Part shown: positions 34,101 to 42,900 of the stretch, piece after piece
Layout of the letters: the number at the start of each line of letters is the position of its first letter
How positions within the stretch are numbered: position 1 is the stretch's first letter
From: JADLBR01 sp020847615
GTDB lineage: Bacteria; Verrucomicrobiota; Verrucomicrobiia; JADLBR01
Assembly (NCBI GenBank): GCA_026646655.1
Contig: JAPKHT010000014.1
Span: forward strand, 1-64,000
Reading direction: 5' to 3'
Length of the DNA stretch: 64,000 bases
Made by a program: the position numbers and the translations under genes
Notes under the pieces: model-generated
Database searches by the model: none
What the model was told of the DNA's origin: nothing
What the model saw: the letters and a program-made list of their open reading frames with translations, nothing else

Positions 34101-34489
34101 TCATGGTGATGGACGACGAGCCGGGGGTGAGGCTGACGATGATCAAGGCCCTGCGGAGGCTGGGGTACGACGGGCATCCGGCGCGCGATGGCGAGGAGGC
34201 GATGACGATGTTCCGGGAGGCGATCGATTCCGGTACGCCCTTCGATGCGGCGATCCTGGACCTGACGATCCCCCGCGGCGCCGGCGGCGAGGAGGTGGTG
34301 AGGCTCATGCGGGAGATGGTGCCGGAATTTCCGGCGATCGCGTTCTCCGGGTATTCGGAGAATCCCGTGCTGGCCAACTATCGGGAGTACGGTTTTGCGG
34401 CGGCGATGGGGAAGCCGTTTCACATCGAGGAGCTGGCGCGGAAGCTGGGGCACGTGATGCGTTCGCGCCGAGGTGGGGGCGCCGAATGA
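31118..34489 (+). CDS. Soluble multi-PAS hybrid sensor histidine kinase
   Basis: A 1123-aa cytoplasmic sensor without membrane segments. Order: N-terminal receiver-like domain (1-115; phospho-acceptor Asp kept in 'AVVLDAGVAG'), at least four PAS/PAC units (about 130-690; PAC-type 'RRKDGSIIYVEA', 'RDGSTVWVRHIES', each followed by 'DITE/DR' linkers), HisKA with the H-box 'GGIAHDFNNLL' (His about 753), HATPase with N-box 'NLIINAKEAM' and G-boxes, and a C-terminal receiver ('VMVMDDEP', Asp in 'AILDLTIPR', Lys in 'MGKPF'). The 'HDFNN' type is common in PAS-rich kinases. It overlaps queC by 4 nt (ATGA), which couples a signalling protein to tRNA modification genes. The ligand is unknown. Confidence 0.85.
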   Translation: MVGRRVVVVEGDGLLRARVISALRASGMEAEECLGMEEAAARCLEDQIAAVVLDAGVAGSGLRSFCDRVGGASVIVAVVDGVDGARGDALLAMGVDDFMVRPVDPERLAFRVRMRIGGRGRRLGAPVLRQMVDVTRDMVVAVGASLEVIDCNQPASEAFGWSREEMLGRRLDDLFAEREEGARIFGLVRNTGACGGEVTNQRRDGKWFVSEVGGARLESGGVTLVFREVTRQRAAERALRESELRYRAIVDDQTEMVSRSDVMGRLTFVNAAFARQFGVDAEAVLGVSVLDFVHPDDRGLVKVNQSKLRPEDPVGMCEHRVVSPAGAVAWVQRTDHGIFGGGGVLWEVQSACRDITEQRRSRASLLESETRYRLLFDANPSACWVFDAKTGKFLVVNDGAVSRYGYSREELLAMRVDDLHLEEDRAALWQFIRGLGGGLTRAGVWRQRRKDGSIIYVEALCHSFDVGGRAGHLVVAHDITELKLAEEKIRASQDRYRRLLENTRAVPWEAELATHRFVYVGPQAAQLLMYPPQDWLAEGFWEARLHPDDLERVVGEWRAAIGSGGEFSGEYRLIARDGSTVWVRHIESLGSDAAGARVLRGFMVDITDRRLVEERLHAVARAVESTSDPVCITSAAGAIVHRNPAFSSAFGEECASLTGDGGLVACFADQRAVDEALAALAVGASWAGQTAMRLAGGRRANMLLRMDCITRGSDRPAGSVWVFTDMAGRQAVDADMIRSSKLESIGLLAGGIAHDFNNLLLIISGNLSLAKMESPEDSPTAALLSEAEKAAERAAELAKQLLTFAKGGAPRRRPVRLAKLLEETVKFNLHGSKSDGEVTCAADLWPVMIDEGQIVQALSNLIINAKEAMPHGGIIRVKARNRRLEGGALSTLAEGDYVHVRVSDEGIGIQPDVMDKIFDPYFTTKAHGSGLGLPTTYSIIRKHEGLITVESEPGVGTSFDIYLPAEARATVRDEVTPRGSVVTTSFLLREGKGKVMVMDDEPGVRLTMIKALRRLGYDGHPARDGEEAMTMFREAIDSGTPFDAAILDLTIPRGAGGEEVVRLMREMVPEFPAIAFSGYSENPVLANYREYGFAAAMGKPFHIEELARKLGHVMRSRRGGGAE

Positions 34490-35184
34490 GTGGGGTGGGG
34501 GGCGTCGTGGTGCTGTTGAGCGGCGGCATGGATTCGGTCGCGGCCCTTTACTGGGCGCGGCGGGAGCGGGAAGTCGCGGGGGCGGTGAGTTTTCGGTACG
34601 GCGCGAAGCACAACGACCGCGAGATTCTGATGGCCGCGTGGCATTGCAGGGAGCTCGGGGTGGCGCACCGGGTGGTGGGCCTGGACTTCATCGGCGAGTT
34701 CTTCGCGTCCGATCTGCTGAGGGGTGGGGGTGACGTGCCCGACGGGCATTATGAGGACGCGACGATGCGGCGGACGGTGGTGCCGTTCAGGAATGGGATC
34801 ATGCTGGCGGTGGCCGGTGGTTACGCGGAGAGCATCGGTGCCGATGCGGTGGTGATCGGGGCACACGCGGGCGATCACGCGATCTATCCGGACTGCCGCG
34901 AGGGATTCATGGCCGCGATGGGCGAGGCGCTGAGGCTGGGGACGTACGCGGGGGTCGCGCTGCTTCGGCCATTCATCGGGATGGACAAGGCCGGGATCGT
35001 CGGGGTGGGCGCGCGCCTCGGGGTGGATTTCTCGCGGACGTGGTCGTGCTATCGGGGGGAAGAGATCCACTGCGGGCGGTGCGGGACGTGCGTGGAGCGC
35101 CGCGAGGCGTTCGCGGTGGCGGGCGTGGCGGATCCGACCGTGTACGGGGACATGGGGCCGTTGCCGCCGAGGGCGGGAGGTTGA
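34486..35184 (+). CDS. queC: 7-cyano-7-deazaguanine synthase QueC
   Basis: A 232-aa ATP-dependent enzyme turning carboxy-deazaguanine into preQ0. The PP-loop 'LLSGGMDS' (about residues 9-16) binds ATP, and the C-terminal zinc site is in 'HCGRCGTCVERR' with the upstream Cys of 'WSCYRG'. 'GAHAGDHAIYPDCR' is the conserved substrate segment. The start overlaps the kinase stop by 4 nt, so the first gene for queuosine synthesis is coupled to the sensor. queE follows after 5 nt. Confidence 0.93.
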   Translation: MSGVGGVVVLLSGGMDSVAALYWARREREVAGAVSFRYGAKHNDREILMAAWHCRELGVAHRVVGLDFIGEFFASDLLRGGGDVPDGHYEDATMRRTVVPFRNGIMLAVAGGYAESIGADAVVIGAHAGDHAIYPDCREGFMAAMGEALRLGTYAGVALLRPFIGMDKAGIVGVGARLGVDFSRTWSCYRGEEIHCGRCGTCVERREAFAVAGVADPTVYGDMGPLPPRAGG

Positions 35185-35189
35185 GGCGG

Positions 35190-35882
35190 ATGCTCGTCGC
35201 GGAGATCTTCCATTCGATCCAGGGCGAGGGGGAACTCGCCGGGGTGCCATCGGTCTTCGTGAGGGCCTCCGGCTGCAATCTCCGCTGCCGCTGGTGCGAC
35301 ACGCCGTACGCCTCGTGGGCGCCGGAGGGCGAGGAGGTGTCGGTTGAGGAGATCGTGCGCCGGATGGCGGCGTTTCCCTCGCGGCATTGCGTGCTGACGG
35401 GGGGCGAGCCCATGGTGGCGAAGGGCATCCGCGAGCTGGCGGCTGCCCTCCGTTCGGGGGGGTGGCACATCACGATCGAGACCGCGGGGACCATCGCGCC
35501 CGGCGGGATCGCGTGTGACCTGGTCTCGCTGAGCCCGAAACTGCGGAATTCAACGCCCGACGCCGCTTCGGCCGGCGCGTGGGCCGGGCGGCACGAGCGC
35601 GACCGGTGGAGGCCTGAGGTCGTGGCGGAATGGGTCCGGTCTTACCCTTACCAACTGAAGTTCGTGGTCGAGGGGCCGGGTGATCTGGACGAGATGGGCG
35701 CGATGATCGCTGGGCTTGGCATCGCGATCCCGGCGCACAAGATCCTGCTCATGCCCGAGGGACGTGATGCCGGGGCGCTTTGGTCGCGCGCCGGTTGGCT
35801 TGTGGAAGAGTGCAAGGCGCGCGGACACCGATTCTGCGACCGGTTGCAGATCGGGCTGTTTGGCAACAGCCGGGGGACATGA
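35190..35882 (+). CDS. queE: 7-carboxy-7-deazaguanine synthase QueE
   Basis: A 230-aa radical-SAM enzyme that contracts carboxy-tetrahydropterin to carboxy-deazaguanine. The cluster motif is in 'GCNLRCRWCDTPYA' (about residues 28-41, CxxxCxxC spacing of QueE). 'SIQGEGELAGVPSVF' at the N-terminus and 'TGGEP' after it are diagnostic. ATG 35190 lies 5 nt after queC; a longer reading overlapping queC is rejected. Its end overlaps queD by 4 nt. Confidence 0.93.
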   Translation: MLVAEIFHSIQGEGELAGVPSVFVRASGCNLRCRWCDTPYASWAPEGEEVSVEEIVRRMAAFPSRHCVLTGGEPMVAKGIRELAAALRSGGWHITIETAGTIAPGGIACDLVSLSPKLRNSTPDAASAGAWAGRHERDRWRPEVVAEWVRSYPYQLKFVVEGPGDLDEMGAMIAGLGIAIPAHKILLMPEGRDAGALWSRAGWLVEECKARGHRFCDRLQIGLFGNSRGT

Positions 35883-36340
35883 CGATGGCCTATCGCATCT
35901 GCAAGACATTCGAGATCGAGAACGGGCACATGCTCTCGAGGCACCCCGACAAGTGCCGATTTCCGCATGGCCATAGCCGGCGCGTGGAATTCGTTCTCGA
36001 GGCCGCCGGGCTGGACGAGAACGGGATGGTGTGCGACTTCAAGATCCTGAAAGAGGTCATGGAGGATTATCTCGATGGCTGGGATCACTCCCTGGCGATG
36101 AACACGGAGGACCCGCGATACCCGATGATGCGGGAGGCATACGGGGGGCAAATCGTGGCGTTCGAGGGTGTGGATCCGACGACCGAGGTCATGGCCAAGG
36201 CGCTGTTCGACGAGTGCGCGCGGCGGCTCGTGGCGTACCGGGATCGCCCGGACCCGCGATATCGCCTTGGGGATGGCGTGAGGCTGGTGTCGGTCAAGGT
36301 CTGGGAGACATCCAGTTCGTGGGCCGAGTATCGGGGGTAG
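35879..36340 (+). CDS. queD: 6-carboxytetrahydropterin synthase QueD
   Basis: A 153-aa member of the 6-pyruvoyltetrahydropterin synthase family, forming carboxytetrahydropterin from dihydroneopterin triphosphate. Zinc His are in 'ENGHML' and 'PHGHSRR'; the catalytic Cys is in 'HPDKCRFPHGH' and the catalytic partner His in 'GWDHSL'. ATG 35879 overlaps the queE stop (ATGA); ATG 35885 is possible. Together queC-queE-queD supply preQ0; queF and folE are not in this window. TAG at 36338 is followed at once by a degraded copy of the REP-like repeat. Confidence 0.9.
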   Translation: MTMAYRICKTFEIENGHMLSRHPDKCRFPHGHSRRVEFVLEAAGLDENGMVCDFKILKEVMEDYLDGWDHSLAMNTEDPRYPMMREAYGGQIVAFEGVDPTTEVMAKALFDECARRLVAYRDRPDPRYRLGDGVRLVSVKVWETSSSWAEYRG

Positions 36341-36443
36341 TGGCCTGTCGGATTTTGCCGGGGGCGGCGCTCGCCAGAAACTTCAAAGTTCGCGGCACCC
36401 AGAAGCACACCGCAAGCGATTAATCAATAACGCGTTACACGTA

Positions 36444-36511
36444 AGCCGCCTAAAGGCGGCACTACGAGCACACGACCACGGAAGTGTTCGTAGTGGTGCC
36501 TTTAGGCACTG
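36444..36511. repeat. REPIN-like pair of inverted hairpins
   Basis: Two hairpin units in inverted order: GCCGCCTAAAGGCGGC (36445-36460) and GTGCCTTTAGGCAC (36496-36509). The inner flanks are also inverted copies of each other (CACTACGAGCAC versus GTGTTCGTAGTG). The element lies between the convergent ends of queD and the epimerase gene. This is the build of a REPIN, a nonautonomous repeat; it may also work as a terminator for both genes. Confidence 0.55.
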
Positions 36512-36543
36512 CGCGATCCACCAGAGAGTTCTGTGGCGGAGGT

Positions 36544-37947
36544 TCACGGGGATGTCGGGGATGATCGTGAGGGCGTGGTGCGTGGCGTGGCTGGCGGCGA
36601 TCCGGCGAGGCGCCTGAGGGTTTCGGCGGCGTTGAGCAGGGCGCGCCCGTTGTGATAGGCGGTCTTCCAATAGGAGCCCTTGGGGTGGTGGCGCTCGGGT
36701 TCTCCGGAGGGTGCCACGGTGTGGAACCACTCGCCGCGAGCGTGGTCGATCTGGTGATTCCATATGAAGGCCCACTGCCGGAGGAAGGCGCCGTAGTATT
36801 TCGGGGTCTCGGGGCCGAAGCGCTCGTGCATCAGCAGCAGGGCGTTCAGGCCCTCGGCCTGGGTCCACCAGATCTTCTCCTTCGCGCAGTGGTGGCCGAG
36901 TGGGGAGCCATAGTCGTAGAAACCGCCCAACTCCGCGTCCCAGCCATGGGCGAGGGGATTATCGACGAGGGATCGGGCGACCGCGAGGGTCCTTGCCTCG
37001 TCATCGCGCTTGAGGGCATGGTGTGCCTCGAGCAGGAGGTAGGCGGTCTCGACGTCGTGGCCGTAGGAGTCGTGTCCCGGGACGGGGCGCCAGTCGGGCG
37101 CGAAATAGAGGTGGAGCGCGCCGGGCGGCGCGGCGATGCGGTCGCGGACGATCTCGAAGACCTCGTTGAGGCGTGCGGTGAGCAGGGGGTCAGGCCAGGT
37201 CTCGTGGAGGGCGGTGAAGGCCTCGAGGAGATGGATGTGGGCGTTCATCGATTTGAACCCGTGGGGCGTGCCGAGGAGCGCGGTGGCGGCCCTGGCACCG
37301 GGAGGAGGACCCAGGATGGGCGTGCCATCGCGAAGGAGTGCCTCGTGGTAGCCGCCGTGCGCGGCATCGTGCGCGCGCTCATCGAGCCAGCGGAAGGTGC
37401 GCCGCGCGAGGTCCAGGGCCCGCTCCGAGCCGGTGGCCTGCCGCGCGGCGGCGGCCGCATAGATGCAAAACGCGATGCCATAGGCGTGCTTTTCGCCGGC
37501 ATCCCCGGGGCGCAATGTCCCGGTGGGATCGAGCTGCCAGAACGGGCCGCCGAATTCCCGGTCCCACATTTTCGTGTCCAGGAATGCGAGGCCGTGTTCC
37601 ACGATGGGGCGGTAGTCGTCCGCGAGATCGGGGCAGCGCAGGACGACCTGCGCGGCGATCCACGTCATGCGCGACTGGAAGACGATCGTCTTGTCGTTCT
37701 CGGGGCCGGGCGACCCATCGTCGAGGAAGCTCGGGAGGAAGCCACCGTGTGCCCTGTCGGTGGAGCGGGGGAACCAGAATCGCAGCACGCCCTCGCGGAA
37801 GTGGGTTTCCATCTGGGCGGCGAGGCGCGCGTAGCTGGCAGGCCCGGGGAGATGCGCATCGGGCTCGAAAGGTTCGGCGGTTGCCAGCGCGACCGGGGCG
37901 AGGAGCGCCGCGGTCGCGGCGACGATGGCGGGAGCTTGGTGGGCCAT
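36544..37947 (-). CDS. Exported AGE-family sugar epimerase
   Basis: A 467-aa protein with a Sec signal (residues 1-25; the start is taken as ATG 37947 rather than the GTG 3 codons upstream). The body is an (alpha/alpha)6 barrel of the N-acylglucosamine 2-epimerase / cellobiose 2-epimerase family: 'GGFLPSFLDDGSP', 'KTIVFQSRMTWIAAQV', 'MWDREFGGPFWQLD', 'HGFKSMNAHIHLLEAF', 'GHDVETAYLLLEA', 'EGLNALLLM'. Conserved His in 'NAHIHLLEA' and 'GHDVETA' match the catalytic His pair of cellobiose epimerases. Export points to action on oligosaccharides outside the cytoplasm. Substrate not determined. Confidence 0.8.
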   Translation of the reverse strand: MAHQAPAIVAATAALLAPVALATAEPFEPDAHLPGPASYARLAAQMETHFREGVLRFWFPRSTDRAHGGFLPSFLDDGSPGPENDKTIVFQSRMTWIAAQVVLRCPDLADDYRPIVEHGLAFLDTKMWDREFGGPFWQLDPTGTLRPGDAGEKHAYGIAFCIYAAAAARQATGSERALDLARRTFRWLDERAHDAAHGGYHEALLRDGTPILGPPPGARAATALLGTPHGFKSMNAHIHLLEAFTALHETWPDPLLTARLNEVFEIVRDRIAAPPGALHLYFAPDWRPVPGHDSYGHDVETAYLLLEAHHALKRDDEARTLAVARSLVDNPLAHGWDAELGGFYDYGSPLGHHCAKEKIWWTQAEGLNALLLMHERFGPETPKYYGAFLRQWAFIWNHQIDHARGEWFHTVAPSGEPERHHPKGSYWKTAYHNGRALLNAAETLRRLAGSPPATPRTTPSRSSPTSP

Positions 37948-38026
37948 GGCGGGCACGAGGCTAGACCGGGGGCGCCCTGGCGTAAACGCCGAAGGGAACG
38001 GGCGCCTGTCGGGTTGATGGGGACGC

Positions 38027-38055
38027 TTGCATTCGGCGGGGGGCGCACCTAACGT
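38027..38055 (+). promoter_or_regulatory. Promoter of tRNA-Ser gene
   Basis: TTGCAT (38027-38032), a 17-nt spacer, and TAACGT (38050-38055). Transcription would begin near 38062, about 31 nt before the tRNA. Confidence 0.4.
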
Positions 38056-38092
38056 TCAAGAGCATGCCGGGGTGCGCGTGCGCCACCGGTTG

Positions 38093-38184
38093 GGTGAGAT
38101 GGCTGAGCGGTCGAAAGCGGCGGTTTGCTAAACCGTTGTAGGGTTGTAAAGACTCTACCGAGGGTTCGAATCCCTCTCTCACCG
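38093..38184 (+). tRNA. tRNA-Ser (GCU)
   Basis: A 92-nt cloverleaf with long variable arm (class II). Acceptor GGTGAGA pairs with TCTCACC, the discriminator base is G, and the anticodon loop TTTGCTAAA gives GCU for AGC/AGU codons. CCA is not encoded. Confidence 0.95.
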
Positions 38185-38242
38185 CTCCCTGTCACGTTGG
38201 TCTGGCCTTCTGCGCCGGGCGCGTGCTAATCTTGGAAAATTT

Positions 38243-39985
38243 GTGACGGGCGGCGTTGGACTCAGCGGGAACACATGGCGTCGCCTCGGGCGGGCGGTGC
38301 GGGAGTTCCGGGCGTCGGCCGCCGGCACCAAGGCGCTGGTCCTCTTTGCGTTCCTGATCGTCCTGTCCCTCGCGATCAACGGCCTGAACGTATTGAACAG
38401 TTACGTGGGCCGTGACTTCATGTCCGCGATCGAGGTGAAGGACATGGGGGGATTCACGCGCTTTGCGATGCTGTACGGCGCCGTTTTTGCGGGCCAGACG
38501 TTCGTGGCGGTGATTTTCCGCTTCATCGAGGAGCGGCTGGGGCTGCTGTGGAGGGAATGGCTGACCAGGCGTTGCGTGGATTCGTACATGTCGAACCGGA
38601 TGTACTACAGGCTGGCCGGCGGGGGGGGCGTCGCGAACCCCGACCAGCGGATCGCGGAAGACGTGAAGACGTTCACGGCGACGACCCTGTCCTTTGCGCT
38701 GATGATCTTGAATGGGACGGTCACCGTGCTGTCGTTCTCAGGGGTTCTGATTTCGATCAGCCCGGTCCTGTTCGTGGTCGCCGTGCTGTATTCGGGGATG
38801 GGGACGGCGCTGACGATCGTCCTGGGGAGGCCGCTGGTTCGGCTCAACTACAATCAGTTCGACAAGGAGGCGAATTTCCGTTCCGAGCTGATCCACGTGC
38901 GCGAGAAGGCGGAGGGGCTCGCGATCCTCGGGCGGGAGGGGCCGATCCGCGAGAGGCTCTTGCACCGGGTCGACGACCTCGTCACCAATTTCCGCCGGAT
39001 CATCGGGGTGAACAGAAATCTCGGGTTCTTTACGACCGGTTACAACTACCTGATCCAGATCATCCCGGCGCTTTTCGTGGCGCCGATGTTCATCGAGGGG
39101 AAGGTGGAGTTCGGGGTGATTGGGCAATCGGCGATGGCATTCGCGACGCTGCTGGGGGCCTTCTCCCTGATCGTGACGCAGTTCCAGTCGATATCGTCGT
39201 ACACGGCGGTGATCGCGCGGCTGGGCCTGCTGGCGGAAGGTCTGGAGAAGGCGCGGGGGCGGAAGGTGCCCAATCTGGAACTGGTGACGGGGCACAATCA
39301 GGTGGAGTACCACGGCGTCACGCTGCGGAGCCAGGACGAGACGCGCGTCTTGCTGAAGGACCTGACGGTGACGATCCCGCTGGGGCGCTCGGTGCTTGTC
39401 CGGGGTGACGCATCGGAGGCGAAGCGGGCGCTGTTCGGGGCGACGGCGGGGCTGTACGAGGCGTGGGATGGCCGGATCGTGAGGCCGTGGCTCAATGGCA
39501 TCCTGTTCTTGCCGGAGCAGCCATTCGTGCCGCACGGGACGCTGCGGGAATTCCTGCTGGGGAAGGGCGGGGAACGACCCGTCGATGACGCGACGGTGCT
39601 CGCGACACTCGGGGAACTGGGCGTGTGGGACGTCGTCGCGGCGATCGGCGGGTTGGACGTGGAGCGCCCATGGGACGAGGTGCTGTCGCTGGGGGATCAG
39701 CAGTTGCTGGCGGTGGGGCGGCTGTTGCTGTGCCGTCCCAGGTTCGCGTTCCTGGATCGGGCGAGCACGGCGCTGGAGACGGGGGAACTGGCGAAGGTCG
39801 TCCGGCTCTTGGCCAAGAACTCGATCACGTGCATCTCGATTGGCTCCGGCGAGGACGAGCCCAAGTGGTATGACGCGATTCTGGAGTTGCGAATGGACGG
39901 GTCGTGGGCGTGGCGGCCACTGGCGCACCACCCGGGCGACAGGGCGAGGCCGGCCAGCGTCAACGATCACCCAACGTTATTGTGA
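38243..39985 (+). CDS. SbmA/YddA-like ABC transporter with degraded ATPase motifs
   Basis: A 580-aa protein, GTG start at 38243. The membrane domain (about residues 25-330) has six hydrophobic segments and the ABC_membrane_2 style of YddA/BacA proteins ('LNSYVGRDFMSAI', 'WREWLTRRCVDSYM', 'NPDQRIAEDVKTF', 'FRSELIHVREKAEGLAIL'). The nucleotide-binding half follows, but Walker A reads 'VRGDASEAKRALFGATAGL' with no GKS/T, Walker B reads 'FAFLDRAS' with Arg in place of the catalytic Glu, while 'LSLGDQQ' stands for LSGGE. ATP hydrolysis is therefore doubtful. The reading frame is intact and well spaced. It could still be a binding or regulatory protein, or an ion-driven transporter like SbmA. The end overlaps the GH94 gene by 26 nt. 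Confidence 0.75.
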   Translation: MTGGVGLSGNTWRRLGRAVREFRASAAGTKALVLFAFLIVLSLAINGLNVLNSYVGRDFMSAIEVKDMGGFTRFAMLYGAVFAGQTFVAVIFRFIEERLGLLWREWLTRRCVDSYMSNRMYYRLAGGGGVANPDQRIAEDVKTFTATTLSFALMILNGTVTVLSFSGVLISISPVLFVVAVLYSGMGTALTIVLGRPLVRLNYNQFDKEANFRSELIHVREKAEGLAILGREGPIRERLLHRVDDLVTNFRRIIGVNRNLGFFTTGYNYLIQIIPALFVAPMFIEGKVEFGVIGQSAMAFATLLGAFSLIVTQFQSISSYTAVIARLGLLAEGLEKARGRKVPNLELVTGHNQVEYHGVTLRSQDETRVLLKDLTVTIPLGRSVLVRGDASEAKRALFGATAGLYEAWDGRIVRPWLNGILFLPEQPFVPHGTLREFLLGKGGERPVDDATVLATLGELGVWDVVAAIGGLDVERPWDEVLSLGDQQLLAVGRLLLCRPRFAFLDRASTALETGELAKVVRLLAKNSITCISIGSGEDEPKWYDAILELRMDGSWAWRPLAHHPGDRARPASVNDHPTLL

Positions 39986-42900
39986 TGGAGTGGGTGCCTT
40001 CCCGTGGGAGCGGGATGCCGGACGAGACGACTTCCGGGGAAAGGGTCTGGCCGTCGAGGGCCGCGTCGACGATGCGGCTTGGGCGGCCAGACGGGTTCTC
40101 GACGGCGATGCGGATGGTCGCGCCGGCGGGTGTGCGGTAATCGATTTGGTAGCCGGGCCAGTGGTCCGGGATGCGCGGGCGGATCGCGAGGCGGTCGCCG
40201 TGTTCGAAGTGCAGGCCTAGGATCGATTCGAGGGCGACGCGGAACATCCATCCGGCGGAGCCCGTGTACCAAGTCCATCCGCCGCGGCCGACGTGGGGTG
40301 GCGCGCCGTAGACATCGGCAGCGATGACAAAGGGTTCCACCTTGTAGGTCTCGGCCGCCTCCCGGCCCTTGGCGCGGGTGACGGGCATGACCATCTCGAG
40401 CAGGCGCGCGGCGCGATCGTGGTCGCCGTGCTCGGCGAACGCCCGGATCACCCATGCGGCGGCGTGCGTGTACTGGCCGCCATTCTCGCGGACTCCGGCG
40501 ACGTAGCCCTTGATGTAGCCGGGATCCTTCGGTGTGTCGGCGAACGGGGGGGCGAGTAGGCGGATGAGGCCGTCTCTCTCGGAGACCAATTCGCGGGCGA
40601 GGGAACCCATGGCGCGTTGGGCGCGCTCGGACGGGGCGACGCCGGAGATGACGGCCCATGCCTGCGCGAGCGCATCGATGCGGCACTCATCGTTCTGTAT
40701 CGAGCCGAGGGGCGTGCCGTCGTCGTAGTAGGCGCGGCGGTACCAGTCGCCGTCCCAGCCCGCTTCGTTCAGGGCCGTGGCGAGGCGCGCCCGGTAGGCG
40801 CGGTAGGCGTCGGCCCGGCGGCTGTCGAGCCGCGCTTCGCAGAGGGGGAGGAACTGGTCCAGGACATGGTGGAGGAAGAAGCCCAGCCAGACGCTTTCGC
40901 CGCGGCCCTCGCGTCCGATGCGGTTCATGCCATCGTTCCAATCGCCGGTGCCCATGAGGGGGAGGCCGTGGGATCCCCGCGTCAGCGAACGGTCGATCGC
41001 GCGGCAACAGTGCTCGTAGATGTCGGCGGCCTCGGTGGAGACGCCAGGCTTCAGGTAGACCTCGTCCTGGCCGGGATCGAGGAGGGGTGCGGTGACGAAG
41101 GGCCGTGCCTCATCCAAGACCGAGGCATCCCCGGTGGTGCTGATGTAGTGCGCGGTCACGTACGGCAACCAGAGGAGGTCGTCGGAGAAGCGCGTGCGCA
41201 TTCCGGTCTCCATGGGCTCGGGATGCCACCAGTGGAGGACGTCGCCTTCCGGAAACTGGTGGGCGGCGTTCAGGAGTATCTGCGCGCGCGTGATATCGGG
41301 ACGGATGGATGCGAGCGCGGCCGTGTCCTGGAGCTGGTCGCGATACCCGTATGCGCCGCCGGACTGGTAGAAAGCGGAGCGGCCCCAGATGCGGCAGGCG
41401 AGGTTCTGGTAAAGGAGCCAGCCATTGAGCATGAGATCGATCGCCGGCGATGGTGTCCGGACGCGGACGGACGAGGTCAACGCGCGCCAGAAGGCCCTTG
41501 TCTCGTCGAGGGCGGCATCGATGGCCGACGCGTCCGGGTAGCGCGCCGCAAGGCGATGTGCCTCGGCGTCGGACATGCACTCGCCGAGCAGGAAGGCGCA
41601 TTCGGCGCTCTCGCCGGGGCCGAGTTGCAACTGGATCTGGTGGGCGAAGCATGGGTCCAGGGCTTCGCCGGTGGCGCCGCCGAGGGGGCCGGGCCTCGTA
41701 AGGGCCGCGGGACGCGCGGGGCTGCCGCCCGGTCCGATGAACTCGTGCCGGTCGCAGGTGAAATGCCGCGGCCCGGCAACGGCACCGGAGATAGCGACGG
41801 ACGAGAATGCGACACCGCCGCGAAAGTCAGACGCGGCGCAGTTGGTGGCGGTGAGCACGCCATCCGCGGGATCGTGGCGCGTGACGATGGCGGGGACGGT
41901 CGAGGGCAGGGAGCCCATCACGAGGCGCGCGTACGAGAAGACAGAAAGGACGCGTTGGCCGGCACCCCGGTTCGAGATGCGAAGGTGCACGCACTTCGCG
42001 GTGGCGCCCCGTGGGACAAAGGCCGTCGTTTCGGACAAGAGATCCCGGTGCTCGCAAGAAATGACGGAGTACCCGAAACCGTGCCGCGCCTCGTAATGAC
42101 AGGGGGCGGGCGCCGGGCCGGGTGTCGGCGACCAGAATGAGCCATCCGCTTCGTCGCGGATGTATAGGGCCTCGCCGTGGGGATCCGAGACGGGGTCGTT
42201 GCCCCACGGCGTCAGGCGGTTTCCCTGGCTGTTGCGGCACCACGTGTAGCCGGCGCCACTCTCGCTGATCAGGAAGCCGCAGTGCTCGTTGGCGACGACA
42301 TTGATCCACGGGAGCGGGGGGAGGACGGACCCGCCATCACGAAAAGGCATCCGGATGACATACTCCGCGCCGTCCGAGGAAAATCCGCCGAACCCATTCC
42401 AGAACTCGAGGGGGCCGTCCGATTTGGGTGGCGCGGGAGCGGCGCGCGGGGCGGACAATGGGGGCGGGGCGCATTGCGGCTGCACGATGTCGGGCACCCC
42501 GTCCGTCGCGACCCAGTGCGCCGTCGCCGCGAGCGCGGCGATTTCCCCCGCGGGGGTGCCGGCGCGCGCGAGCAGGAACACGCGATCATCAAGATCGGCG
42601 GGACGGCCGATGGGGACATCGGAAACGATGGCGAGATTCACGTGAAGGCCCCTGGCGGCCCAGTGTGCCCTGGCCTGCAAGATCGTCGCGGTGATGGGGT
42701 GGGACCAGCCGGCGGTCGACAGCACCAGAGGCCGATCGTCCGGAATGCCCAATTTCGCGACCGTGGCCCTGATGTCGGCGTCTGGGTGGAGGCCGCCGGG
42801 TTTCGCGCGGAGAGCGCGATCGCCGCGCAGGATGGCGACGCCAAGGGCCTGGAATACGGCGCTGTCCCCGGGCGAAACCGAGGAACGTTCCAGCAGCGCG

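Noticed and set aside
36445..36509. CRISPR-like repeat
   Set aside because: Only two inverted hairpin units, no direct repeats or spacers, and no cas genes.
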